From Clostridia bacterium (GTDB taxonomy: Bacteria > Bacillota > Clostridia > Acetivibrionales > DSM-2933), in the NCBI GenBank assembly GCA_026418275.1, contig JAOABQ010000065.1, positions 1 through 32,159 on the forward strand: 32,159 nucleotides of DNA. The letters are read 5' to 3'. Under the pieces are notes generated by a model. It made no database searches. It was not told the origin of the DNA and worked only from the letters and a program-made list of their open reading frames with translations. The position numbers and the translations under genes were made by a program. Shown here piece after piece: positions 14,884 through 23,501 of this stretch; positions within the stretch are counted from its first letter, which is position 1, and each line of letters starts with the position of its first letter.

Positions 14884-17106
14884 ATGTTAGGGGTATATTA
14901 CATTATTTTGTCTGTGTTTTTGGGATACAGTATTTTAAAAAAACTGCTTCCCCAATTGTTTCACCTCTCCAAACTTAAATCAATTTCTTTCAAACCGGTA
15001 AAAATAGCTCAATGGATGGTTGTTTTTCCTGCTTCCTACCTTGTCGGGACACTTGTTATGACTTGGGTTACATATTTCTTGTGCTATTTTCTCCGGAGTA
15101 CAGGAAAACCCATGCTTTGGGGAAATGTAGCTTCTTTGTCCCTTTTTACCGTGCTTTCACTGGTTATCGTGGTTGTTAATAAAAAAGACTTTGCCGAATT
15201 CTTCAGCAAAGCCTCAAAAATAAAAGCATCTACTATTGACAATTTCTATATGGAAAACAGAATCGAACTGTTCTTCGTATTTTTCGCACTGCTTGTTTCG
15301 GTATTTATGATGTTCAGCACATTTAATATCTTTAACGGTATGATGAATATCTCCCCTGCGGTCCACGGCGACTTTGGCCCGCATCTTAGCGTTATCCGCT
15401 CCTTCTCCTTAGGAGACAACTTCCCTACAGGTTACCCGCATTTTGCCGGTGATAACATCCGATATCACTTTTTATTTCAATTCCTAACAGGCAATCTCGA
15501 ATACCTTGGCATAAGAATTGATTGGGCATTCAATATTCCCAGCATCCTTTCCCTAGTCTCTTTTTACATGCTGCTCTTTTCCGTCGCGACCATTATTGTC
15601 GGAAAAGCATGGGTAGGCGTTTTGTCCAGCATCTTTTTCCTGTTTAGAAGTTCTCTTGGGTTTTTCCATTTTGTGGCAGACATGAAAACTACATCCATCG
15701 GTCAAATCACAAATAAAATCATAGATAATAGAACCTATATTGGGAAGACAACCAATGATGCGTGGGGGTTATGGACACAAAACGTTTACATCAATCAGCG
15801 GCATTTCGCCTTTTCACTGTCTATTATGCTGCTCATTATCATTGCTGTTTATCCTTTATTCCTAAAAATGATCCATGCTTTAAAAAAGCATCGCCAAACT
15901 GCTTATGACCAATATAAAAAACAAGCTCAGCCGGCAGCAGTTACCTCTGCTCCGGACCAAAAAGATTCTTCCGTGCAAAATGCAAACCTTACCCAACCTA
16001 CGCAAAGTTATGGCGCTTTTTATGTTAAAAAATGGTTTTCTGAGTTTGTATTCTCTGCAGATGCTTGGCTTCCAAAAAACCTTATTCGCTGTCTCTTCAT
16101 CGGATTGCTTCTTGGGGCAATCAGTTTTTGGAATGGCGCTGTTGTGTTGGCTACCCTTCCCATTCTGTGCGTCCTTGCAATATTCTCCAAGCACAGGTTG
16201 GAGTACCTGATTATTGCAACCATAACAGTCCTGCTATCCTTTGCCGAATCCTCGTTATTTATGGGTTCCTCCGGGTCGGCAGTGAGCGTAAATATCCAAA
16301 ATCCTATCAAATTTCTTGCAGAATTTAACGAAGCGAACAGTGTCAGTTTTAATTTTGGAGACACCCTGTATAAAATTGACTTTATCGGTCTTGCAAATTA
16401 TTACTTTAATATTCTGGGAATCATCCCCTTTCTTCTTCTTATCGGTGCTTTCTTCATGCCAAAGGGAATGCGCTGGATTATGCTTGCCTTTGTATCACCT
16501 TTAGTCATGGCAACCATACTGACTTTCACTCCGGATATCAATGCAAACCATAAGTTCGTCAATATTTCCATTATATTGCTCAACATCCTTGCAGCTTACG
16601 TAGTATACCGCCTATTTACCGTGAAGATGGTTCTTATGAAAGGCGTAGCCGTTATTTTGACCCTTGTAATGACAATTACCGGGATTTCAGATGTATTTAC
16701 ATTTATCAATTACACCAAAACACCGGTTCAAATTAAAGTGGATGACCCATTATTCAATTGGACCAAGGAAAAAACCAACCCTAACGACATCTTTTTAACA
16801 GATGTGCATGTCATACATCCCATTCTACTTGCAGGTAGAAAAATATACTACGGTTGGCCTTATTATGCCTGGTCTGCCGGCTACAAAACCGATGTCAGAG
16901 AGCGTGTAATCAAACAGATTTTAGGTGGAACCGACCGTGAAGAGGTTAGACGTTTAGCAATAGAAAACAATATCAATTACATCGTCATTGAAGATGGCTT
17001 CCGAAATGCAAAAGTATATACACTCAACGAAGACTTATTAAAAAGTATCTTTGAACAGGTTTACAATGAGCCAAAAAGTAAAGTTACCATATATAAAGTA
17101 AAATAG
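14884..17106 (+). CDS. large GT-C-like membrane glycosyltransferase, paralogue of 26939-28921
   Basis: A 740-residue protein with many hydrophobic segments. The first big outer loop has HGDFGPHLSVIRS (D163, H167) then NFPTGYPHFAGDNIRYHF; later come NQRHFAFSL (304-312) and a hydrophilic 70-residue inner loop (about 330-400). The same DxxxH, YHF and NQRHFxFSL blocks occur in the 26939-28921 protein, so the two are paralogues although little else is alike. The fold suggests a GT-C transferase using polyprenyl-phosphate sugar at the outer membrane face; I do not recognise a named family, and the catalytic assignment is inference. GGGGG lies 11 bases before the ATG. It is 19 bases from the CBM6-GT gene, so both are co-expressed. 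Confidence 0.75.
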   Translation: MLGVYYIILSVFLGYSILKKLLPQLFHLSKLKSISFKPVKIAQWMVVFPASYLVGTLVMTWVTYFLCYFLRSTGKPMLWGNVASLSLFTVLSLVIVVVNKKDFAEFFSKASKIKASTIDNFYMENRIELFFVFFALLVSVFMMFSTFNIFNGMMNISPAVHGDFGPHLSVIRSFSLGDNFPTGYPHFAGDNIRYHFLFQFLTGNLEYLGIRIDWAFNIPSILSLVSFYMLLFSVATIIVGKAWVGVLSSIFFLFRSSLGFFHFVADMKTTSIGQITNKIIDNRTYIGKTTNDAWGLWTQNVYINQRHFAFSLSIMLLIIIAVYPLFLKMIHALKKHRQTAYDQYKKQAQPAAVTSAPDQKDSSVQNANLTQPTQSYGAFYVKKWFSEFVFSADAWLPKNLIRCLFIGLLLGAISFWNGAVVLATLPILCVLAIFSKHRLEYLIIATITVLLSFAESSLFMGSSGSAVSVNIQNPIKFLAEFNEANSVSFNFGDTLYKIDFIGLANYYFNILGIIPFLLLIGAFFMPKGMRWIMLAFVSPLVMATILTFTPDINANHKFVNISIILLNILAAYVVYRLFTVKMVLMKGVAVILTLVMTITGISDVFTFINYTKTPVQIKVDDPLFNWTKEKTNPNDIFLTDVHVIHPILLAGRKIYYGWPYYAWSAGYKTDVRERVIKQILGGTDREEVRRLAIENNINYIVIEDGFRNAKVYTLNEDLLKSIFEQVYNEPKSKVTIYKVK

Positions 17107-17124
17107 CATCTGGGGGTAAAGAGA

Positions 17125-18945
17125 ATGAGAACTAGCAAAACATCAGGTAAAGCGTCCAAAGTATCTGCGGAACAAAGTACAAAAAATAAAAAACAAAATC
17201 CCTTTTCTCCAGAAATTATAGCCATTATCACGATTGCGGTAATTGTTTTAAGGCTTCTTATTAACACCCTCCCCAGTTATAAGGTGGATATCGGGGTTTA
17301 TAAATGGTGGGGGTATACTTTACAAGATAAAAAGTTTAATCAGTTTTACGGTTTTTCAATGGAGGCAGAAAAATTTTCAAATCAATCCGGTTTAACCACC
17401 CTTAAGACGAATGACGGACTCTCCATTACAGACATTGACGCGGGGGATTGGCTGGAGTTTAAAAATGTAGATTTTAAAGAGGGCTTTTCTGCTTTTAGTG
17501 CGCGGCTATCCAGTTTAACCAAGGGAAACAAAATTGAGGTTGTACTGGACGATTTAAAAAGCGGCACGGTTGCCGGTACATTAGATGTAGATAGAACGGG
17601 CAGTCTGGAAAACTGGTCTACTCAAACATTAGGTATGACCGAAGTAAAAGGTGTTCACAATGTGTATTTAAAATTTTCCGGTACGGGATCTTCCTTGTTT
17701 AATCTTAATTGGATTGATTTTGGCAACAATTCAAACTGTATATACGGCCCGGGCTATCTCTATTTGGTCTGGTTTGTTAAAGGCTTTGCCGATCTGGTTA
17801 CCCTTGGTGAAACTACACCCAATCCAAAAATCATACCGCCATTTTCCTTATTTTTTGGAACCTACGACGAAATGTACGAGTACTTTATCAAATTTGCTTC
17901 CGTATTGTTTGACTTGTTGGGTGCTGTCTTTATTTATCTGATTGGCAGAAAATACGATAAAGAACGTACCGGCTTTATCGTTTCAGTATTTTATGCACTA
18001 AATCCTGCAGTATTTTTTGATTCGTCCATCTGGGCACAATTTGATACCATACAGGCAAGCCTCCTCATTATGGTGGTTTACTTCTTTAATATTAAAAAGC
18101 TGTTTCCTGCCATACTGATATTCTCCATTGCCATTTTAACCAAGCCCCAAAGTATTATGCTTGCAGCGGCAGTCGCATTTTTATTCTTTAAGCATATCCC
18201 ATGGAAGAAGCTTATGAGTAAGGAAATTACACTCTTGGAATTTTTAAAAACCTTCTCCATAAAAACAGGGTTAACGCTTGTTACAGGATTTGGAACGTAT
18301 ATTGTGATGGTTCTTCCCTTCTTTGCTCCAAAACCGTCCTCCTCAGGGAGTCCTGTAAACTGGCTGATTGATTTCTTTACCTATATTCCAAGAATTATTT
18401 TAAACGGCAGTGATGCATACCCTTATGCAACCGCTAATGCATTTAATGTCTGGACCCTATTGGGAGGGCAAACTATAAATGATAAGCAGCCTTTTTGGGG
18501 ATTAACCTATGTTGCATGGAGCAATATTTTTCTTCTTGTTGTGATCGGACTTACTATGTTCCTATTGATAAAAAAGAGCAATAGTGTATTGTCTCTTTAC
18601 TATGCTTCCTTCTTCCTTTACTTTGGAACCTTTATGTTTTGGAGTAAAATGCATGAAAGATACTTACTTCCCTGTCTCATCTTCGCAACCGTATGTATTC
18701 TCTGGGACAGGAAAATGTGGGTGCCTACCGTACTCCTCAGTATCTTTTGCTTCCTTAACCAGTATTATTTGTATCAAATGTCATTTAAGAATCAATATTG
18801 GGTTGCAAGGGAAGATAATTTTGCAAATACCGTGGCCTTTCTCTCTTTAGGTGTGATGGGCTACGCAATCTATTACTTATTCAAGCTTGCCTTGAGGAAG
18901 AATAAGAAGGATGCTGGGGAAAAACTCCTCACAAATAAATCGTGA
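17125..18945 (+). CDS. GT-C membrane glycosyltransferase with CBM6-like domain inserted in outer loop 1
   Basis: A 606-residue protein. After a Lys/Ser-rich cytosolic tail and TM1 (about 30-48) comes the GT-C first outer loop (DIGVYKWWGYTL). It is then interrupted by about 120 residues (77-199, bases 17353-17721) that read as a family 6 carbohydrate-binding module: MEAEKFS, GDWLEFKNVDF, KIEVVLDD, GTVAGTLDV, ENWSTQTL, VHNVYLKFSG and FNLNWIDFG in the CBM6 order. The loop resumes with CIYGPGYLYLVW and about ten more membrane segments. CBM6 modules are normally parts of secreted glycan hydrolases; inside a transferase the module would sit outside the cell next to the active site and could hold the acceptor glycan. 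GGGGG is 8 bases before the ATG. The stop overlaps a repeat (18941-19029). Confidence 0.85.
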   Translation: MRTSKTSGKASKVSAEQSTKNKKQNPFSPEIIAIITIAVIVLRLLINTLPSYKVDIGVYKWWGYTLQDKKFNQFYGFSMEAEKFSNQSGLTTLKTNDGLSITDIDAGDWLEFKNVDFKEGFSAFSARLSSLTKGNKIEVVLDDLKSGTVAGTLDVDRTGSLENWSTQTLGMTEVKGVHNVYLKFSGTGSSLFNLNWIDFGNNSNCIYGPGYLYLVWFVKGFADLVTLGETTPNPKIIPPFSLFFGTYDEMYEYFIKFASVLFDLLGAVFIYLIGRKYDKERTGFIVSVFYALNPAVFFDSSIWAQFDTIQASLLIMVVYFFNIKKLFPAILIFSIAILTKPQSIMLAAAVAFLFFKHIPWKKLMSKEITLLEFLKTFSIKTGLTLVTGFGTYIVMVLPFFAPKPSSSGSPVNWLIDFFTYIPRIILNGSDAYPYATANAFNVWTLLGGQTINDKQPFWGLTYVAWSNIFLLVVIGLTMFLLIKKSNSVLSLYYASFFLYFGTFMFWSKMHERYLLPCLIFATVCILWDRKMWVPTVLLSIFCFLNQYYLYQMSFKNQYWVAREDNFANTVAFLSLGVMGYAIYYLFKLALRKNKKDAGEKLLTNKS

Positions 18946-19029
18946 AAATATTTTTAGTTGAATAAATTGAATTTTCACAATATTAAATCAAGGTTATTGA
19001 AGCGCGATGTATAATCTTTATCGCATTCA
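18941..19029 (+). repeat. 89-base two-hairpin repeat, copy 2
   Basis: Ungapped match to the reverse complement of 8767-8855; 18962-19029 agrees at 61 of 68 positions. Two hairpins: GTGAAAAT (18942-18949) with ATTTTCAC (18971-18978), and TATTGAA-G-CGCGAT with ATCGCA-TTCAATA just before 19033. It begins at the stop codon of the CBM6 transferase and ends 35 bases before the next start, in sense orientation. Both copies keep the stems while loops and some paired bases differ. Confidence 0.75.
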
Positions 19030-19063
19030 ATATAGTACAAAATAAGTGATTACAGGTGGAACA

Positions 19064-20053
19064 ATGAAAAACAAGGTAATGGTTATTGTCGGTTTAATTA
19101 TAAGCTTAGTTTTTGTTTATATCGCCTTTAAAGGAATAAATTTTTCTAAAGCTGCGGAAGCTTTAGGTAAAATCAATTACTGGGTCATCATTCCCGCTAT
19201 ATTTATACAAACATCCAGCTATTATGTGAGAAGCATCCGTTGGTCCTATATGCTTCAGAGTATTAAAAGGATGAAGGCTTCCAAATTGTTTTCTACACTT
19301 TGCATAAGTTATGCGGTCAATAACACCATGCCCCTGAGAGCAGGAGATTTTGCCCGTGCCTATTTAATCGGAAAAAAGGAGAGTGTGAGTGCAACTGCCG
19401 CATTTTCCAGCATTATCATTGAAAAGATATACGATGGAATAATCCTCCTTATGTTTTTAGGCACCGTAGCTTTTGCTTTTCCATTTTCCCCTTGGGTTAG
19501 ACGCCTAGGTATCATAATCTCTTGCGTTTTCTTCGGTGCACTGCTGTTTACAATATTTCTTGTGGCTTTCAGGGATAAAACCATGGGATTTGTAAAATAC
19601 GGTTTAAAGTTTTTACCGGATAAGCCAGGTGCAAAGATTTTAGATTTGATTGAAAAATTGGTAGATGGTTTTGAAATCATTAAGGATAAAAAAAATCTTA
19701 TTCCAATTGCACTTTTGTCCATTTTAATCTGGCTTATGGAAGCTTCCATGCTTTTTGCCGTAGCAGCAGCTTTTGGGCTTGACAACAAATTATATCTTTC
19801 TATTTTGACATTGGTTGCTGTCAACTTTGCAATGATGGTTCCCTCGTCACCGGGATATATCGGTCCCTTTGAAGTGGCATGCATACAATCCTTAAATTTG
19901 TTCAAGATCTCTGCTACAATAGGTGCAGCATTTTCCATTATTTACAGGGTTGCTATCTTTGTACCCCTAACAGTTATAGGTTATGCCTATTTAATTAAAG
20001 AAGGCATTTCCATATCCCAACTAACATCAAAGGATAAAAGTAAAGGAAAATAA
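19064..20053 (+). CDS. flippase-like membrane protein, LPG-synthase TM (UPF0104) family
   Basis: A 329-residue integral membrane protein with about seven to eight helices, matching the lysylphosphatidylglycerol synthase transmembrane (flippase-like) family. Typical elements are the RSIRWSYML segment, NNTMPLRAGDFARAYLIGKK, EKIYDGI, and MVPSSPGYIGPFE in the C-terminal half. Members without the synthase domain occur in glycan and glycolipid clusters and are suggested to move lipid-linked substrates; that role here is inferred. I start at the ATG at 19064, right after AGGTGGAACA; an in-frame GTG at 19046 has no ribosome site. It is preceded by the two-hairpin repeat. Confidence 0.82.
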   Translation: MKNKVMVIVGLIISLVFVYIAFKGINFSKAAEALGKINYWVIIPAIFIQTSSYYVRSIRWSYMLQSIKRMKASKLFSTLCISYAVNNTMPLRAGDFARAYLIGKKESVSATAAFSSIIIEKIYDGIILLMFLGTVAFAFPFSPWVRRLGIIISCVFFGALLFTIFLVAFRDKTMGFVKYGLKFLPDKPGAKILDLIEKLVDGFEIIKDKKNLIPIALLSILIWLMEASMLFAVAAAFGLDNKLYLSILTLVAVNFAMMVPSSPGYIGPFEVACIQSLNLFKISATIGAAFSIIYRVAIFVPLTVIGYAYLIKEGISISQLTSKDKSKGK

Positions 20054-20170
20054 CTCGGTTGAAATTGTTCTGTAAAAGTAATATTATTATAAAAGAGAAT
20101 ACCTTTTAGACATATAAAAATTGGGGTTTTAATAATTAAAGATAATATTTTCAAGGTGGGTGGTCAGCAA

Positions 20171-21169
20171 TTGAAAAAGGGGTTAATATCAGTAATTGTA
20201 CCGGTGTATAACGAGAAAAACAATATTTTCGCGATGCATGACCGTGTAAAGAAAACCTTTGACATGACAGAATATGATTTCGAATTGATTTTTGTCGACA
20301 ACTGCAGCAAAGATAATACGGTTGACGAAATCCGTAAGCTGTCTCAGGTTGACAAACGTGTTCGCGGAATCCTGATGTCAAGAAATTTCGGTACTTCTCA
20401 GCCAAGCACCATGGCCGGCGTACATCACGCCAAAGGGGACGCGGTGGTGCTCATCGATGGTGATATTCAGGACCCTCCTGAAATGATCATTGATTTTATA
20501 GATAAATGGGAGGAAGGCTTTGAGGTAATCTATGGAATAAGAAAGAAAAGAAAAGGCCCCCTTTATATGAGGTTCTTCTATAAGATGTTTTACAGGGTAT
20601 TTAAGGCCATGTCTTACATTGATATGCCTTTAGATGCAGGGGATTTTGGGCTTATCGACAGAAAAGTTGTTGATGAGATTAAAAAGCTTAAGGAAAATGA
20701 AATATTCTTTAGAGGATTAAGAGCCTGGGTAGGATTTAAGCAAATTGGGATTGAATATGTACGGCACGGGAGACACAGCGGTAAAACAAACGTCTCCTTC
20801 TTTAACAATTTTAAGTGGGCAAAAATGGGAATCTACAATTTCTCCTATAAACCATTGGAGTACATCTCAAAAATGGCTATGCTTTTTACCTTCCTGTCTA
20901 TTTTAGGAATTATTTATTACATCATACTTCACTTTGTTTATAAAGCAACGCCTTATGGGTTTTCTACCACTGTTATTTTAATCCTCTTTATGAGTTCCGT
21001 TCAGTTATTTTCTCTTGGGATTATGGGAGAATACATTGCAAGGATCTTTAATGAGGTTAAAGGCAGGCCCAGATATATTATCCGTGAAATTATCAACAGT
21101 AATAACAATCAGGAAGAATACCTGAATGAAGCAAAAGAAATTAAAACAGGAGGGGATCAATATGAATAA
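20171..21169 (+). CDS. GT2 polyprenyl-phosphate sugar synthase, second copy
   Basis: A family 2 glycosyltransferase like that at 13877-14833. After SVIVPVYNEK comes a variant VDNCSKDNT where relatives have DDGS, then DGDIQDPPE as the metal-binding site. Two C-terminal helices and GRPRYIIREI follow. Likely makes a polyprenyl-phosphate sugar inside the cell. Start choice is uncertain: TTG at 20171 has GGTGG 7 bases upstream, which I prefer; GTG at 20156 would add five residues but overlaps that site. The gene ends 8 bases inside rfbF, so the two are translationally coupled. The upstream gap 20054-20155 shows nothing beyond AT-rich sequence. Confidence 0.88.
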   Translation: MKKGLISVIVPVYNEKNNIFAMHDRVKKTFDMTEYDFELIFVDNCSKDNTVDEIRKLSQVDKRVRGILMSRNFGTSQPSTMAGVHHAKGDAVVLIDGDIQDPPEMIIDFIDKWEEGFEVIYGIRKKRKGPLYMRFFYKMFYRVFKAMSYIDMPLDAGDFGLIDRKVVDEIKKLKENEIFFRGLRAWVGFKQIGIEYVRHGRHSGKTNVSFFNNFKWAKMGIYNFSYKPLEYISKMAMLFTFLSILGIIYYIILHFVYKATPYGFSTTVILILFMSSVQLFSLGIMGEYIARIFNEVKGRPRYIIREIINSNNNQEEYLNEAKEIKTGGDQYE

Positions 21170-21950
21170 GGACATCCCTGTTGTATTGTTGTGTGGGGGA
21201 AAAGGTACACGAATTAAGGAAATGACGGGAACAATTCCAAAGCCGATGGTAGAAATCGGTGAGAGGCCTATTTTATGGCATATCATGAAATCCTATGCCC
21301 ATTACGGCTACAACAATTTTATTGCATGCCTGGGATATAAGGGCCACAAAATCAAAGAGTATTTTTTAAACTATGAGATCATGCAAAGTGATCTCACTGT
21401 AGACCTGGGAAGAAAAAATAACTTTTTTATTCATAATACCCATACCGAAGACAATTGGAAAATCACCTTTGCCAATACCGGTGAGGAAGCCATGACAGGA
21501 GCCAGGGTAAAAAGAATCGAAAAGCATATCCATAGTGATTGTTTTATGCTGACATACGGAGATGGCGTGTGTGACGTGGACATCAATGAACTGGTCAAAT
21601 TCCATAAGTCCCACGGAAAAATAGGAACCGTAACGGGGGTTCACCCCCCATCCAGATTCGGTGAACTCATTTTAGACGGCAGTCAGGTTGTCAAATTCAA
21701 TGAAAAACCGCAAACCACCGAAGGAAGAATTAACGGAGGCTATTTTATATTCAACAAAGAGTTTTTTAAATATTTATCTGATGATGAAAGCTGTATTTTG
21801 GAGAAAGATCCCCTTGAAACACTGGCAAATGACGGGGAGCTTATGATGTTCAGGCACGATGGTTTCTGGCAGTGCATGGATACATTAAGAGATATGGAAT
21901 ACTTGGAAAGGCTGTGGGAGCAGAAAAACTGCCCATGGAAAAAGTGGTGA
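21162..21950 (+). CDS. rfbF: glucose-1-phosphate cytidylyltransferase
   Basis: RfbF makes CDP-glucose from CTP and glucose-1-phosphate, the entry to CDP-linked 6-deoxysugars. The 262-residue protein begins MNKDIPVVLLCGGKGTR with the nucleotide-binding GGKGTR, then KPMVEIGERPILWHIM, the GHKIKEYF region, TYGDGVCD and the FWQCMDTLRD end, all characteristic of this cytidylyltransferase. I start at 21162 because AGGAGGGG lies 6 bases upstream; an ATG at 21126 would add 12 residues within the previous gene. It is followed after 4 bases by rfbG. Confidence 0.95.
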   Translation: MNKDIPVVLLCGGKGTRIKEMTGTIPKPMVEIGERPILWHIMKSYAHYGYNNFIACLGYKGHKIKEYFLNYEIMQSDLTVDLGRKNNFFIHNTHTEDNWKITFANTGEEAMTGARVKRIEKHIHSDCFMLTYGDGVCDVDINELVKFHKSHGKIGTVTGVHPPSRFGELILDGSQVVKFNEKPQTTEGRINGGYFIFNKEFFKYLSDDESCILEKDPLETLANDGELMMFRHDGFWQCMDTLRDMEYLERLWEQKNCPWKKW

Positions 21951-21954
21951 TCTT

Positions 21955-23052
21955 ATGCTAAACGGTATGTTCAATCATTTTTATAAGGATAAGACAGTAT
22001 TGGTAACTGGACACACCGGTTTCAAGGGTTCCTGGCTCTCTCTTTGGTTAAAGGAAATGGGTGCCAGGGTCATTGGTTTTTCTTTGGACCCATACACGGA
22101 TAGGGATAACTTCGTCCTATGCGGCTTAACGGATAAGATGGTGGATATCCGGGGCGATATACGGGATTTTGACACACTGCTTCAAGTTTTTGAAGACTAT
22201 AAGCCGGAAGTTGTTTTCCATCTCGCGGCCCAGCCCTTGGTAAGGCTTTCCTATGATGAACCCAGGGAAACTTATGATATCAACGTAGGCGGTACAGTCA
22301 ATGTCCTAGAATGTATTAGGAAAACCGAGTCAGTAAAAACCGCGGTTATGATCACCACCGATAAGTGCTATGAGAATAAAGAATGGATTTGGGGTTACAG
22401 GGAAAATGACGCCTTGGGCGGATATGACCCCTATAGCTCCAGTAAAGCAGCCGCAGAACTAACCATTTCGGGCTACAGAAATTCCTTCTTTCATCCAAAG
22501 GACTACGATAAGCACGGAAAGCTCATCGCGTCGGTAAGAGCTGGGAATGTCATTGGTGGCGGTGACTGGTCCAAGGACCGTATTATTCCTGATTGCATCC
22601 GGGCTTTGGAAACCGGGCAGCCAATCCAGGTAAGAAACCCGGCAGCTACAAGACCCTGGCAGCACGTACTGGAGCCCCTTAGCGGGTATCTTCTCCTTGC
22701 TTCAAGGATGGCTTCCGAAGGGGCCAAATTTGCCGGAGCATGGAATTTCGGACCTGACTTTGATTCCATACTTCCTGTCGGGAAAATTGTTGAAAAAGTA
22801 ATTTCCTATTGGGGCAGCGGACAGTGGCTTGATTTATCCGAACAAAATAAAAGCGCAGTTCATGAAGCCACCTTACTTGCACTAGACTGCAGCAAAGCCA
22901 AAACCTTGCTTCATTGGAAACCTGCTTTAAATATGGACGAAACCGTTGAGTTTACGGTTGACTGGTATAAAAATTATAAAAGCAGTGATGTTTACACCCT
23001 CTGCTTAAATCAAATAAAAGCATTCGCAAAAAAAATGGAGGAAGCAACATGA
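21955..23052 (+). CDS. rfbG: CDP-glucose 4,6-dehydratase
   Basis: A 365-residue short-chain dehydrogenase/reductase that turns CDP-glucose into CDP-4-keto-6-deoxyglucose. It has the NAD-binding GHTGFKG (19-25), HLAAQPLVRLSY, MITTDKCYENKEW and the catalytic YSSSK. The RPWQHVLEPLSGYL block is typical of RfbG. It stands between rfbF and an RmlC-like gene, overlapping the latter by four bases (ATGA), so the product probably goes straight to the epimerase. Confidence 0.95.
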   Translation: MLNGMFNHFYKDKTVLVTGHTGFKGSWLSLWLKEMGARVIGFSLDPYTDRDNFVLCGLTDKMVDIRGDIRDFDTLLQVFEDYKPEVVFHLAAQPLVRLSYDEPRETYDINVGGTVNVLECIRKTESVKTAVMITTDKCYENKEWIWGYRENDALGGYDPYSSSKAAAELTISGYRNSFFHPKDYDKHGKLIASVRAGNVIGGGDWSKDRIIPDCIRALETGQPIQVRNPAATRPWQHVLEPLSGYLLLASRMASEGAKFAGAWNFGPDFDSILPVGKIVEKVISYWGSGQWLDLSEQNKSAVHEATLLALDCSKAKTLLHWKPALNMDETVEFTVDWYKNYKSSDVYTLCLNQIKAFAKKMEEAT

Positions 23053-23501
23053 TCGACGGAGTGATTATTAAACCATTAAAAAAGATTCCCGATGACCGGG
23101 GTGTCATTATGAAAATGCAGGAATGCTGTGACCCTGAGTTTAAAGGGTTTGGTGAAATTTATTTTTCAACCATCTACCCCGGAGTTGTTAAGGGCTGGCA
23201 TTTGCATGAGGAAGCAGTTCTTAATTATACCGTTGTTAAGGGAATGATCCGGCTTGTATTGTTCGACGACCGGGAAGGCTCCAAAACAAAGGGTGAACTT
23301 CAGGAAATCTATATGGGAGACTATAATTACTGCCTTGTTCAGATTCCCGCCAAGGTATGGAACGGGTTTCAATGCGTTGGAAATGAAATGGCCATCGTTG
23401 CGGACCTGATTACCGTTGAACATTCCAAGGATGTGATGAAAAGGCTGGACCCTCATAAGAATGATGTGATAGCGTTTAGCTGGGAGAGGAAGGACCGATA
23501 A
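23049..23501 (+). CDS. RmlC-like NDP-4-keto-6-deoxysugar 3,5-epimerase family protein
   Basis: A 150-residue cupin related to dTDP-4-dehydrorhamnose 3,5-epimerase. It starts with PDDRGVIMKM, has GVVKGWHLHE (His in the position of the RmlC catalytic base), a beta-barrel core, and IPAKVWNGFQ where RmlC has a HGF motif. It is shorter than RmlC (about 180), like many variants in polysaccharide clusters. With rfbF-rfbG before it and an RmlD-like reductase after, its likely substrate is CDP-4-keto-6-deoxyglucose, but epimerisation at C3, C5 or both cannot be read from sequence. Confidence 0.8.
   Translation: MIDGVIIKPLKKIPDDRGVIMKMQECCDPEFKGFGEIYFSTIYPGVVKGWHLHEEAVLNYTVVKGMIRLVLFDDREGSKTKGELQEIYMGDYNYCLVQIPAKVWNGFQCVGNEMAIVADLITVEHSKDVMKRLDPHKNDVIAFSWERKDR

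Noticed and set aside
15880..16586. Overlapping frames of 60-114 codons on both strands inside the 740-residue GT-C gene
   Set aside because: They lie within a clear long coding frame with matching membrane topology and have no start signals of their own.
20060..20100. Possible third MITE copy (CTGTAAAAGTAATATT)
   Set aside because: Only about 15 bases resemble one arm and there is no opposite arm.
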